Origin: Selenomonas sp. oral taxon 892 str. F0426
GTDB taxonomy: Bacteria; Bacillota; Negativicutes; Selenomonadales; Selenomonadaceae
DNA: 64,000 bases
Direction: 5' to 3'
Assembly: GCF_000468035.1 (NCBI RefSeq)
Contig: NZ_KI260535.1
Location: 62,001-126,000 of the forward strand
The position numbers and the translations under genes are program-made. This document shows positions 44,691-53,862 of this stretch, piece after piece. Under the pieces are notes generated by a model that was not told where the DNA came from, searched no databases, and was given only the letters and a program-made list of their open reading frames with translations. Positions within the stretch are counted from its first letter, which is position 1. Each line of letters starts with the position of its first letter.

Positions 44691-47600
44691 ATGACGAGGA
44701 AACAGCGTAAGCGCTCGCTGCGTATGCTCACCTATGCGATTTTGGCAGGACTCACCCTGCCCGCCTATACGGCATGGGCAGATGATGGGACACAGGGAGG
44801 AGGCAAAGTCTCTACTGCGGACATTCACGTGGAGGTGGATGCCGCGCAGGAAGATGCAAAGATGGAGTCCCAGCAGAAGACCATCATCACGAAAGAGGAC
44901 ATCGAGAAGAAACAGGCGAAATCCGTTGAGGACATCATCTTCAGCGAGACGGGCGTCTCGCGCACGGTGGATGCGATGGGACGCGTCGGTGTCTCGATCC
45001 GCGGTGCAGAGCCGCGTCACACGCTGATCCTTGTAGATGGACAGCCCGTCATGGGCGACTTTGCCAAGTATTACGGCGCGGCAGACGAGGTTATGCGCCT
45101 CGGCACAGAGAACGTCGAGCGCATCGAGATCATTCAGGGTGCGGCAAGCGCGAAGTATGGCTCGGACGCGATCGGCGGTGTGGTGAACATCATCACAAAG
45201 AAGGCAGGCGATCAGCCCTCGGTACAGTTTAATGCGGAGGGAAGAACGGCGGAGAAGAACGAGCTCTTCCCCTACCGTAACCTTTTCCTGCGCGCGGATT
45301 CAGGCGCAATGGGCAAGGTGCAGCTCGGCATCTACGGGAGCAAGCGCGACATCATGCCCGTCTATGCGGACGAAGCGCGCATCAGTACAGGACTCTCAAG
45401 CTATGTCACGGACTTTGAGGACAATAGCCTGCGCTATTACGGAGAGGCGACAAATATCGGTCTGATCGGCAGCTATGAAGCGAACAAGAACAATACGTTC
45501 AACTTCCGTCTGGAGCGGTATACAGAGGATCTGAACCGCTATGTCAAGCGAACAGATTCCTTGATGGAGCCGCAGCAGCACTACAGCCGCAAGTCGGGGC
45601 GCAACACCTACAACGTCGGCTGGAACGGACGCAACAAGGATACGGACTGGAACATCGAGATCAACCACACACGCCTCCTCGAGGATGATCTCACACTGAC
45701 CAGCAACTACGGCCGTTCTTCCTACACCGGGAAGAACATGCTGAACTACATCGACAATGTCGACCATGCGCAGACAAACATTGACGCGACATTCAATACT
45801 CAGCTGAATGACAAGCACCTTCTCACCTACAACATCGGTTATGCTCGTGAGCATGGTTCTGGCAGCCGCCTCAAGAGTGCCCCAAAAACCTATCTGCGCA
45901 AGATTGACCCGTGGGACTACGACAAAAGTCTGCTCGTCGTACAGCGCGATGCCAAGGATTACGGATTGAAAAAGGGCGATGTCGCCTCTTTCATCCACGC
46001 GCACAAACTCCTGCCTGATACTGAGCGTGGGCTGCGCTGGGACACGGACAACGAGCTCTACGGTTATAACAGCAGTGATCCGAACTCGTACCGACCGGAG
46101 TTCACCTACGAGGACTATCTGCGGTATTCCAACAACGGTGCGAAAAACTTCTACTCGACCCTGGACGCCATCGATGCCGATGGGGCACGGGCACGATATG
46201 ACGCGTTCAACAGCAAGGTCGGCACCGAGAATGCGGACAATCTCATCGGGTGGAACCGTGATTTCGATGGGCTTTCCTACTACAGCGATCCCAACAAGAT
46301 CTTTAACTATACGCTGAACGGTAAGCTCTTCCGTGAGATTCAGGACTCTCTGAAGAATCAGGTCATCGTTGGCGAAGCAACGATCAACAAATACCACTTC
46401 GTCCTCGGCGATATGTGGATGATGGACAACGACACGATTTTCTATCCCATCCTGCGCCTTGACCACAGCAGTCTCTTCGGCACGCATGTTACAGCAAATC
46501 TCGGTCTCACGCGCAACATCATCAAGGGCAATCCTCATCTGCGCTTCAAGACAAATCTCGGTACCGGCTATACGGAACCCGGTATGGGAGAGCTCTACTA
46601 TAACTGGGAAATGTACGGCGGCAGCCCCGTCGACCAGGACCGCGCACGTCTCGGCTGGTACTGGACAGGTAATCCAAACCTGAAGCCCGAAAAGTCCGTC
46701 AACTTCGACGTTGGCATCGAGGGCGAAACGAAGAAGACCACCATGCGGCTGAATCTTTTCCGCAATACGATTCGCAACTACATGACCACCTATTACACGG
46801 GCTACAACATTGACTTCCACCCGAATCTCAAGACGGCGGAGAAGCTCGGCTATCCGCCCGATATGCTCTACAGCTTTAAGAACATTGGCAAGGCACAGGT
46901 CACGGGTCTGGAAATGGAGGTCAAGCAGAGACTCGACAAGCATTGGTCGGGCAAGCTCGGCTATACCTACCTGCATGCCATCAATAAGAGCGATCCGAAC
47001 ATGCCGCGCCAGCTCCTCGACAAGCCGAAGCACAAGGTCGACATCGGCATCGACTACGAAAACAAAGCCAGCGGATTCCGTGCATCTCTGTGGGGTGACT
47101 ACTACATCCACATGCTCGACAGCAACTCTGTCACGGGCAACGCAAACTACATGACGATGGACAGCGATATGCAGGGCGGCTACATCTTCGAGAACAAATA
47201 TGCAAAGTCGGGTGCGCAGCGCTACCAGCGCAAGACATTCGGCATCTGGAACCTCATGCTGCAGCAGAAGTTCGGCGAGGATGCAATGGCATACATCGGC
47301 GTTGACAACATCTTCAATCATCGCGATGATGACCGCGCACAGCAGGCGCGCGTCTACCGCCTCGGCGTCAACTTCAAGTTCGGTCCGGACAGCAACACGC
47401 AGCCGAAGGTCCCCCTCACAGAGGAGGAAAAGGCGGCGCGTGCGGCACGCAATGCGGAAACGGCAACGGACTTCTTCGCACAGTCCATCGGCAGCTATGC
47501 AAAGAACTCTATCGAGGCATTCCTCAGCCCCATCTTTGACACAAAGAAAGAGCAAGAGATTCGCTTCCTCGGCGACTATGCGATGGAGTGGGATGCACAC

Positions 47601-49481
47601 GGCGGTACGAACCGCCCTCCCCTCAAGATGACGGACAACTCCTCTGTCGGCTCTGCCGAGCGAAACATGCGGGACAGCTCTGACCACGGCTTCTCACAGC
47701 GTTTACGCCTCGGCGTGGATGCTCGTCTGAACGAGCACCTGAATGCCACCATTCTTGCTTCTGCATCAGGTAAGGACGGTGTGGATACGAGGACAACAAC
47801 CGCCTCCTCGCATGGTCTCAACAACCTCAGAATCAACAACCTGGACGTGACCTATCACGAGGGATTGTTTGACATCTCCCTCGGGCGTCTGCAGGAGCGC
47901 ATGGGCGTCACGGGTTACTTCTTCGGCAAGGACTTCGACGGGATCCGCGCCGCATGGACAAACGACCACACGCAGGTGCGTCTCGGCTACGGTACGTTCA
48001 AACACAGCACAGGTATATCGGACTCCGCCTACACCCATGCGACGCACGCCGTCTTCTACCGCCCGCCGACCATCGCTGAGTTCATCGGACTGAACCGCTC
48101 TACATTCGGAAGTACATTTGATACCCCCGCCCCCGTTGCAGATGCGAACGACAAGATGAACTTCTATCAGCAGCTGACGGCGGCAAAGGAGCGAGGCGCA
48201 AGCGTCGCGGAGCAAGCGGCCATCGTGAAGCGGATGTACGACATCGCGACTGCTGCATATGGCAAGGGGCTGCTGCGAGAAAATGAACAGGACAAGACCG
48301 AGCAGATGCAAATGAACGCCCCCGCTGCTGTCAACTATCAGTACCTCGATGCGAGCAACACCCTTCAGACAGGAACCATCGGCTCCTTTGACACGCTCGT
48401 CTGGGGATTCGACCATCCGGAAGACAAGGAAAACTTCTACATGGCGATGGCGGACTATCCGGGCGTCCTCGATGGAGATGGCTCTGCGGCGATGCAGGCA
48501 TGGTGGTCTGCAAACAAGGCGAAGGTGATGACGATGTATGAAAACATCGCCAAGGCGAATGCCGGCACCGGCGCGACAAACATCACACTCACCACATCCG
48601 AGAACGACGTTTACAATGCACTGTTCAACGACAACTTTGTCAGTGAAACAACGGACGATGCGCTCCCGGGAACATACAACTACCCGAAATCCATCACATC
48701 GTTCTTCAATGCACTTGGCAAGCGTCTGTACTGGACAGAGTACGCAAGTGCCCTGCCCCGCGACGCTCTTGCAAAGTATACCGGAACCCCCATCCGCGAA
48801 GAAGGAACCGTCCTGCAGAGTGACCGTATTCCATCCCTCGAAAGAGCGTTCTTTGTGCAGACGAAGCACGCACTCACCCCGAATGTCGGCCTCTCCCTCT
48901 GGTATCTCGGTTCGACGGGCAACCGGACATTCCACGCGGACTACGCCAACGGTACAAGCAACGACTCCTATGCGTTCGACAAGCTTGCGAGCGTCATCGG
49001 TGTCGGCGCACGCTGGAAGATTGGCAGCAATGCTGCTGTCTCGTTTGACTATGGACAGAACCGCACAAACTTTGCGCGGCACATGAACGGTCACACAATC
49101 TACGAGCATATATCCGGAACAGATCGATTCAATATCAAGGGGCACGCAAACGGCGGTACACCACATTTCTGGACAATGCGCTTTGACATTGGCCGAAGCG
49201 ATATGGATGTCAAGGGAAGCTGGAACGTATTTGCTGACTACAAGCATTTCGAGCATGGCTCGTTCTTCGGTGGAAACGGCACGGGCTACCTCCCGGATCG
49301 CTACCTCGACGGCATCCGCAGCTTCAGTTTTGGTGCAGGCTACGTCCCTGTAAAGAACCTGTTGGTGGAGCTATTCTACACGTTTGATGCAAAGGGCATC
49401 AACACCCGTGATACCCTTTATGGAAGCGAACATTTCTCGCTTGGCAACTACACAAGTATGCGTCTCACCTATCGGTTCTAA
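44691..49481 (+). CDS. TonB-dependent receptor fused to a second (porin-like) beta-barrel
   Basis: 1596 residues, about twice the usual receptor length. Signal peptide ends AWA (28-30). Plug domain ~60-165: VEDIIFSETGVSRTVDA, GVSIRGAEPRHTLILVDGQP, NVERIEIIQGAASAKYG, SDAIGGVVNIIT. The first barrel runs to the receptor-like end VYRLGVNFKF at residue 897. A charged linker (TEEEKAARAARNAE) leads to a second beta-rich region (~955-1596) with GFSQRLRLGVDARLNEHLNA, LDVTYHEGLFDISLGRLQER and a final SMRLTYRF, an outer-membrane insertion signature. Imports an unknown ligand, by family. The reading frame is continuous with uniform codon use. AAGGAGG precedes ATG 44691. Confidence 0.9.
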   Translation: MTRKQRKRSLRMLTYAILAGLTLPAYTAWADDGTQGGGKVSTADIHVEVDAAQEDAKMESQQKTIITKEDIEKKQAKSVEDIIFSETGVSRTVDAMGRVGVSIRGAEPRHTLILVDGQPVMGDFAKYYGAADEVMRLGTENVERIEIIQGAASAKYGSDAIGGVVNIITKKAGDQPSVQFNAEGRTAEKNELFPYRNLFLRADSGAMGKVQLGIYGSKRDIMPVYADEARISTGLSSYVTDFEDNSLRYYGEATNIGLIGSYEANKNNTFNFRLERYTEDLNRYVKRTDSLMEPQQHYSRKSGRNTYNVGWNGRNKDTDWNIEINHTRLLEDDLTLTSNYGRSSYTGKNMLNYIDNVDHAQTNIDATFNTQLNDKHLLTYNIGYAREHGSGSRLKSAPKTYLRKIDPWDYDKSLLVVQRDAKDYGLKKGDVASFIHAHKLLPDTERGLRWDTDNELYGYNSSDPNSYRPEFTYEDYLRYSNNGAKNFYSTLDAIDADGARARYDAFNSKVGTENADNLIGWNRDFDGLSYYSDPNKIFNYTLNGKLFREIQDSLKNQVIVGEATINKYHFVLGDMWMMDNDTIFYPILRLDHSSLFGTHVTANLGLTRNIIKGNPHLRFKTNLGTGYTEPGMGELYYNWEMYGGSPVDQDRARLGWYWTGNPNLKPEKSVNFDVGIEGETKKTTMRLNLFRNTIRNYMTTYYTGYNIDFHPNLKTAEKLGYPPDMLYSFKNIGKAQVTGLEMEVKQRLDKHWSGKLGYTYLHAINKSDPNMPRQLLDKPKHKVDIGIDYENKASGFRASLWGDYYIHMLDSNSVTGNANYMTMDSDMQGGYIFENKYAKSGAQRYQRKTFGIWNLMLQQKFGEDAMAYIGVDNIFNHRDDDRAQQARVYRLGVNFKFGPDSNTQPKVPLTEEEKAARAARNAETATDFFAQSIGSYAKNSIEAFLSPIFDTKKEQEIRFLGDYAMEWDAHGGTNRPPLKMTDNSSVGSAERNMRDSSDHGFSQRLRLGVDARLNEHLNATILASASGKDGVDTRTTTASSHGLNNLRINNLDVTYHEGLFDISLGRLQERMGVTGYFFGKDFDGIRAAWTNDHTQVRLGYGTFKHSTGISDSAYTHATHAVFYRPPTIAEFIGLNRSTFGSTFDTPAPVADANDKMNFYQQLTAAKERGASVAEQAAIVKRMYDIATAAYGKGLLRENEQDKTEQMQMNAPAAVNYQYLDASNTLQTGTIGSFDTLVWGFDHPEDKENFYMAMADYPGVLDGDGSAAMQAWWSANKAKVMTMYENIAKANAGTGATNITLTTSENDVYNALFNDNFVSETTDDALPGTYNYPKSITSFFNALGKRLYWTEYASALPRDALAKYTGTPIREEGTVLQSDRIPSLERAFFVQTKHALTPNVGLSLWYLGSTGNRTFHADYANGTSNDSYAFDKLASVIGVGARWKIGSNAAVSFDYGQNRTNFARHMNGHTIYEHISGTDRFNIKGHANGGTPHFWTMRFDIGRSDMDVKGSWNVFADYKHFEHGSFFGGNGTGYLPDRYLDGIRSFSFGAGYVPVKNLLVELFYTFDAKGINTRDTLYGSEHFSLGNYTSMRLTYRF

Positions 49482-49812
49482 GAAAAATTTTTCGCACTCC
49501 ACATTTCCCTGAAAATTTTTCTCAAAAACCTATTGATTTTCGTTCTCAGATGTGCTATATTCTATTCAGGCTTTCGTTAGGGAATGTCTTCGGATGTTTC
49601 CAAAGCTCTCCTAAAATATAATACACAGCAAAGATAGTCCACAGTGGAGTGTGGGCTATTTTTGTGCCCATTTTCTTCATAATTTTTATCCATAGATATC
49701 AAAAATCTCTTGACAGATGTGTTATAATAAATCAAAAGGTCAAAACACCTATAAAAGAGTCAGATATCGCTCCATTCATCTGTATGAAGGAGCAGATAAA
49801 GGAGATGAATCC
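49482..49812. other. A+T-rich gap between receptor and trxB, with terminator
   Basis: No gene is seen in these 331 bases. ATAGTCCACA (49634-49643) pairs with TGTGGGCTAT (49650-49659), followed by TTTTTG, giving a terminator. TTGACA (49710) and TATAAT (49723) occur before trxB but only 7 bases apart, so they cannot form one promoter together; each may belong to a different or extended promoter. Confidence 0.6.
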
Positions 49813-50745
49813 ATGGCAAAGGAACATATTCAAAAGGATGTCGTCATCATCGGTGCGGGCATGGCGGGACTGACCGCCGCACTCTACGCAGGGCGCATGA
49901 ACCTCCGCACACTCGTGCTCGAGAACTCGCTCGTCGGCGGGCAGATCGCAACGGCGGCAGACATCGAGAACTATCCAGGCTTCGAACGCGTGAGCGGGAT
50001 GGAGCTGATCGGCACGCTCGAAAAACAGGCGACGAATTTCGGCGCGGAGATTGACGAGTTCGACCGCATCGAGCGCGTCGACCTCCGGAGTACGCCGAAG
50101 ATCGTCGAGACGGAGACGTACATCTACGAGACACCCGTCATCATCATCGCCTCGGGCATGAACCGCCGCAAGCTGCCGCTGCCGCAGGAACCGCATTACT
50201 TTAACCGCGGTGTGCATTACTGCGAACTGTGCGACGGGCACACGTATCAGGACAAGGTGATCTCGGTGATGGGCGGCGGCAACGCAGCAGTCGATGCGGC
50301 GAACTTCCTCACGAAGTACGCTTCGCATCTCTACCTCATACACCGCTCACAGCTGCGTGCAGACAAGTCCTCGCAGGATGCACTCTACGCGAATCCAAAG
50401 GTGACGGTGATGCTCGAGACGGAGATCGAGCATCTGAACGGCGAGGATCGGCTCACGTCCGTCGATCTCCTGCACAAGGACACGGGCAAAAAGGAGACGC
50501 TGCCCGTGGACAGCATCTTCGTCAACATCGGTGTTCTACCGAATACCGATTTGTTTGTAGGGCAGCTGAAGCTCACAGAGGCGGGCTACATCGCGGCGGA
50601 TGAGAACTGCCGCACGGAGATCCCCGGCGTCTTTGTCGCGGGCGACATCCGTGTCAAGGAGATTCACCAGCTGACGACTGCCGCCGCCGACGGCACAACC
50701 GCCGCACTCCATGCGGAGAAGTATCTGGCAGGATTGAAGAAGTAA
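49813..50745 (+). CDS. trxB: Thioredoxin-disulfide reductase
   Basis: 310 residues. FAD motif VVIIGAGMAGLTAALYAGR, redox-active CELC in HYCELCDGHTYQDK, NADPH motif VISVMGGGNAAVDAANFL, and C-terminal GVFVAGDIRVKEIHQLTTAA. Reduces thioredoxin or, given the neighbours, glutaredoxin-like proteins. ATG 49813 with AAAGGAG upstream is preferred over an extended frame from 49717. Two glutaredoxin genes follow, after a repeat element. Confidence 0.95.
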   Translation: MAKEHIQKDVVIIGAGMAGLTAALYAGRMNLRTLVLENSLVGGQIATAADIENYPGFERVSGMELIGTLEKQATNFGAEIDEFDRIERVDLRSTPKIVETETYIYETPVIIIASGMNRRKLPLPQEPHYFNRGVHYCELCDGHTYQDKVISVMGGGNAAVDAANFLTKYASHLYLIHRSQLRADKSSQDALYANPKVTVMLETEIEHLNGEDRLTSVDLLHKDTGKKETLPVDSIFVNIGVLPNTDLFVGQLKLTEAGYIAADENCRTEIPGVFVAGDIRVKEIHQLTTAAADGTTAALHAEKYLAGLKK

Positions 50746-50750
50746 TGAGG

Positions 50751-51003
50751 GGCGCCCCTTCCACCATGCTGCGCATGGTCCCCCTCCCCCGCTGTGGCAG
50801 GGGAGGCTTTTGAAAACGGCATATTAGCTTCCCCCGTCGCTACGGGGGAGCGGTCAACCTCTTCCAATCACACTTCGCCTTTCGGCTTGTGTTCTTGGGA
50901 GGTTTTCCCATACGACCTGTTACCCGCTCAGCTGCGCCCTTCGGGCTTGCTTCTCGGACAGGTCAGTAAGTGGCGAACGCAGTGAGCCGATAGGGGCGTT
51001 CAG
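50751..51003. repeat. Dispersed palindromic element between trxB and glutaredoxin genes
   Basis: No gene. Reverse-orientation copy of the 44253 element: starts GGCGCCCCTTCCACC, has GGTCCCCCTCCCCCGC and GCTTCCCCCGTCGC/ACGGGGG hairpins, and ends GAGCCGATAGGGGCGTTC. About 120 extra bases inside (50855-50970) match the 38235-38405 copy. It may also contain weak terminators, splitting the redox operon. Confidence 0.75.
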
Positions 51004-51046
51004 AAGTAGCGAACTATTCGATACAAACGATAAGGAGGATATCCCC

Positions 51047-51277
51047 ATGATTCAGGTTTTTTCATTCGACGCGTGCCCGTGGTGCACGAAGGCAAAGAAG
51101 TATCTCGACAAGAAGGGCGTCGCATACACAGTTCGCGACATCGAAAAGGAGCCTGCTGCCTACGATGATCTCATAAAGCTCACGGGCGAGGGCGCGTGTC
51201 CTGTCATTCTTTTCGAGAACGGCGAGTATGTGCGCGGCTTCGATCAGCCCGCCATCGACCGCCATCTCGATGCATAA
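51047..51277 (+). CDS. Glutaredoxin
   Basis: 76 residues, thioredoxin fold. Dithiol active site CPWC in FDACPWCTKAKKYL, cis-Pro in GACPVILFENGEYVRGFD. AAGGAGG precedes ATG 51047. It probably takes electrons from thioredoxin reductase or acts as an NrdH-like reductant. Confidence 0.93.
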   Translation: MIQVFSFDACPWCTKAKKYLDKKGVAYTVRDIEKEPAAYDDLIKLTGEGACPVILFENGEYVRGFDQPAIDRHLDA

Positions 51278-51289
51278 GGAGGACAGGCT

Positions 51290-51526
51290 ATGGTAAAGGT
51301 CTACTCCATCACGGTCTGTCCGTGGTGTGTAAAGGTAAAGAAGTACCTCAAATACCGCGGCATTCCCTACGAGGAATTCAACATCGAGCATGACGAGGCG
51401 GCACGCGAGGAATGCCGCCGCCTCTCCGGTGACATCATCGTTCCCGTGACGACAGCAGACGGCAGGGAGTTCGCCGTCAGCTACGACCGCGAGAAGCTGG
51501 ACCGGATTCTCGGGATCACGGCATAA
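51290..51526 (+). CDS. Glutaredoxin-like protein
   Basis: 78 residues, paralog of the preceding gene: CPWC in SITVCPWCVKVKKYL and cis-Pro in IIVPVTTADGREFAVSYDRE. The segment after the cis-Pro is diverged, so partner choice may differ. Starts 12 bases after the first glutaredoxin with AAGGAGG and ends at a terminator. Confidence 0.9.
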   Translation: MVKVYSITVCPWCVKVKKYLKYRGIPYEEFNIEHDEAAREECRRLSGDIIVPVTTADGREFAVSYDREKLDRILGITA

Positions 51527-51539
51527 GAGAAGATCCAAG

Positions 51540-51567
51540 CGGACGCAAAAAATTTGCGTCCGTTTTT
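51540..51567 (+). terminator. Terminator of the glutaredoxin genes
   Basis: GGACGCAAA/TTTGCGTCC hairpin followed by GTTTTT. Confidence 0.85.
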
Positions 51568-51578
51568 CATGTTACCGC

Positions 51579-51607
51579 TTGCTAAAATTTTTGAATGGGA
51601 TTAAAAT
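51579..51607 (+). promoter_or_regulatory. Predicted promoter of the GntP permease
   Basis: TTGCTA (51579-51584), 17-base spacer, TAAAAT (51602-51607), 73 bases before the start codon. Confidence 0.55.
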
Positions 51608-51679
51608 AGTCGTGCAGGGACGTTTCTTTTGTGTGGGCATGATCATTACACACGTGCCCCGACGCAAGGAGGTTTTGAC

Positions 51680-53071
51680 ATGACAGGATTACCGCTTATC
51701 CTCGCGTTTTGGCTGGCGATCGTCATCATGATCGTCATGATCTCAAAGCTGCGCATTCATCCGTTTATCTCCATCATGGTTGTTTCCCTCGGGCTCGGAC
51801 TCCTCGCAGGCATTCCGCTCGTGGATCATAAGCTGGCAGACGGCACAATGCAGTACGGTCTCGCCACTGTCGTCGGACAGGGATTCTCGGGGACATTCAC
51901 GAGCATCGGCATTGTCATCATCCTCGGTGCGATGATTGGTACGATCCTCGAAAAGACGGGCGGCGCCCTCAAGCTTGCGGATATGATGATCCGCCTCGTG
52001 GGCAAGGACAACCCCGTCCTCGCCGTTCAGCTCATGGGCTGGGTGGTTTCGATTCCCGTGTTCTGCGACTCTGGTTTCGTCATTCTCGATCCGATCCGCA
52101 AGGCTCTTGTACGCCGCACTGCCGTCTCTGCCGTCTCCATGACATTCGCGCTGAGTTCGGGACTTTTCATCTCGCACGTCTTTATCCCGCCGACACCGGG
52201 ACCGATTGCAGCGGCAAGCGCGCTCGGCATCGGTGACTATCTCCTGCAGGTCATCGGTCTCGGTCTGCTCTGCTCGATCTTTCCGCTGATCGCCGGCTAT
52301 TTCTTCGCACGGTGGATCGGTTCGCGTGTCCAGTCCAAGGACGAGGTCAATCCGGAGGATGTTGCAAAGGTCTACAACGATCTCATGGATTCCTACGGTA
52401 AGCTGCCCTCGGCGTTCAGCACGCTCGCTCCGATCATCATTCCGATCTCGCTTATGGCGATCTCCTCGGTGGTCGCGATGCTGGGGCTGACGGGATTCGT
52501 CCCCGAGCTGCTGCGCTTCCTCGGTACGCCGATCATCGCACTTGCGGTCGGCATGGCGCTTGCTACGCTCCAGCTGTTCTCGGTAAATCGCTCGCACGAG
52601 TTCTATGACATCTGCAACAGCAGTCTGATGACGGTCGGTCCGATCCTCTTCATCACGGCGGCGGGCGGCGTGCTCGGCAAGGTGATCGCAGTATCGGATA
52701 TGGTTCGGTATATCTCTGCACACGCGGATGTGTTTGGGGGTCTCGGGATCTTCTTCCCGTTCCTGCTCTCTGCTGTGCTCAAGACAGCACAGGGTTCCTC
52801 GACGGTTGCGATGATTACGACGGCAGGCATCATCGCCCCCCTGCTCCCGGTGCTCGGCTTCAATACACCGATACAGGCAACGCTCGCATGTATGGCAATC
52901 GGTGCAGGTGCAATGACCGTCTCACACGCGAACGACTCGTATTTCTGGGTCGTCTCTGAGTTCAGCGGTCTGACGCCGGATCAGGGTTACCGCGTCCAGA
53001 CAATGGGCACCCTCGTCCTCGGCATTGCTGCGATCGTCGAAATCGCACTGCTGAGCATGGTGCTGGGTTAA
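51680..53071 (+). CDS. GntP-family permease
   Basis: 463 residues with about 12-14 membrane segments. Family blocks are SKLRIHPFISIMVVSLGLGL, GIVIILGAMIGTILEKTGGA, VFCDSGFVILDPIRKAL, SHVFIPPTPGPIAAASALG and the C-terminal VSHANDSYFWVVSEFS. Proton symporter for gluconate or a related hydroxy acid; exact sugar acid unknown, and no kinase is next to it. ATG 51680 follows AAGGAGG. Confidence 0.93.
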   Translation: MTGLPLILAFWLAIVIMIVMISKLRIHPFISIMVVSLGLGLLAGIPLVDHKLADGTMQYGLATVVGQGFSGTFTSIGIVIILGAMIGTILEKTGGALKLADMMIRLVGKDNPVLAVQLMGWVVSIPVFCDSGFVILDPIRKALVRRTAVSAVSMTFALSSGLFISHVFIPPTPGPIAAASALGIGDYLLQVIGLGLLCSIFPLIAGYFFARWIGSRVQSKDEVNPEDVAKVYNDLMDSYGKLPSAFSTLAPIIIPISLMAISSVVAMLGLTGFVPELLRFLGTPIIALAVGMALATLQLFSVNRSHEFYDICNSSLMTVGPILFITAAGGVLGKVIAVSDMVRYISAHADVFGGLGIFFPFLLSAVLKTAQGSSTVAMITTAGIIAPLLPVLGFNTPIQATLACMAIGAGAMTVSHANDSYFWVVSEFSGLTPDQGYRVQTMGTLVLGIAAIVEIALLSMVLG

Positions 53072-53090
53072 GGGCATCAGGATATGCACA

Positions 53091-53122
53091 AAGGAGCATT
53101 GCGCGACGCAATGCTCCTTTTC
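53091..53122 (+). terminator. Terminator after the GntP gene
   Basis: AAGGAGCATTGCG pairs with CGCAATGCTCCTT around CGA-type loop bases, followed by TTCTT. Confidence 0.85.
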
Positions 53123-53159
53123 TTATGCGAGTCTTCCCATATTCCAATCTATCTTTTTC

Positions 53160-53188
53160 TTGCCACCTGCGACAAAAGACCGTACAAT
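53160..53188 (+). promoter_or_regulatory. Predicted promoter of the SYLF gene
   Basis: TTGCCA (53160-53165) and TACAAT (53183-53188) with a 17-base spacer, 57 bases before the start. Confidence 0.5.
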
Positions 53189-53244
53189 ATAATGAGAGAA
53201 ACCGCTGCCCCCATTTCTTGTCACAATACAGCAAGGAGGTCACA

Positions 53245-53814
53245 ATGAAATTCTCAACACGTCTGATTGCCCTCACGCTCACCCTGCTCCTCGCGCTCTC
53301 TGTCACGGCGTTTGCCAAAAGTGCAAACCAGCAGCGTGCGGAGATCAATGAACTCCAAGTGCAGGCGCTCGATAATCTCTATGCGCTCACACCGAATGCG
53401 CATGAGGTGCTCGAGAACTGCTACGGCTACGCGACGATCAGCGCAACGGGGTCACAGCTGGGGCTCCTCGGCGGTGCGCACGGCCGAGGTCTTGCTGTGA
53501 ACAAGGCGACGGGCGCACGCGTCTATATGAAGATGGAGGCATATCAGCTTGGCATCGGAATAGGCGTGAAGGAATACGATCTCATTTTCATCTTCGGCTC
53601 AGAGCGTGCATGGGACTCGTTCATCTCGGGCAAGTTCAAGGTCGGCGGTGAGGCGGAGGTATCCGCGACAGACGGCTATTCGGGCGGTGCAATCGAGGGC
53701 GCGGATATCGTCGGCAAGGATATCTGGGTCTATCAGGTCACAACAAAGGGACTTGCGGTCGGCGCTGCGATCAAAGGGCTCAGCATCTATCCAAACCGAA
53801 AACTCAATTCGTAA
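53245..53814 (+). CDS. Exported SYLF/YSC84-domain protein
   Basis: 189 residues. Signal peptide (LIALTLTLLLALSVTAFA, cleavage near AFA). The mature part has the SYLF pattern GYATISATGSQLGLLGGAHG, RGLAVNKATGARVYMKM, and KVGGEAEVSATDG then IWVYQVTTKGLAVGAAIKG. SYLF domains bind lipids; a periplasmic role is likely. Monocistronic, between terminators. Confidence 0.8.
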   Translation: MKFSTRLIALTLTLLLALSVTAFAKSANQQRAEINELQVQALDNLYALTPNAHEVLENCYGYATISATGSQLGLLGGAHGRGLAVNKATGARVYMKMEAYQLGIGIGVKEYDLIFIFGSERAWDSFISGKFKVGGEAEVSATDGYSGGAIEGADIVGKDIWVYQVTTKGLAVGAAIKGLSIYPNRKLNS

Positions 53815-53823
53815 ATTCTACAG

Positions 53824-53862
53824 AAAATGGGAGCATCCATGTGCTGGACTGCTCCCATTTTT
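53824..53862. terminator. Bidirectional terminator between SYLF gene and lysA
   Basis: AAAATGGGAGCA pairs with TGCTCCCATTTT, with T runs on both strands. It serves both convergent genes. Confidence 0.85.

Noticed and set aside
45396-49256. Two long minus-strand open frames (763 and 496 codons) opposite the TonB receptor
   Set aside because: Codon bias of a G+C-rich gene leaves the opposite strand open. No ribosome sites or domains, and the plus strand is an obvious receptor.
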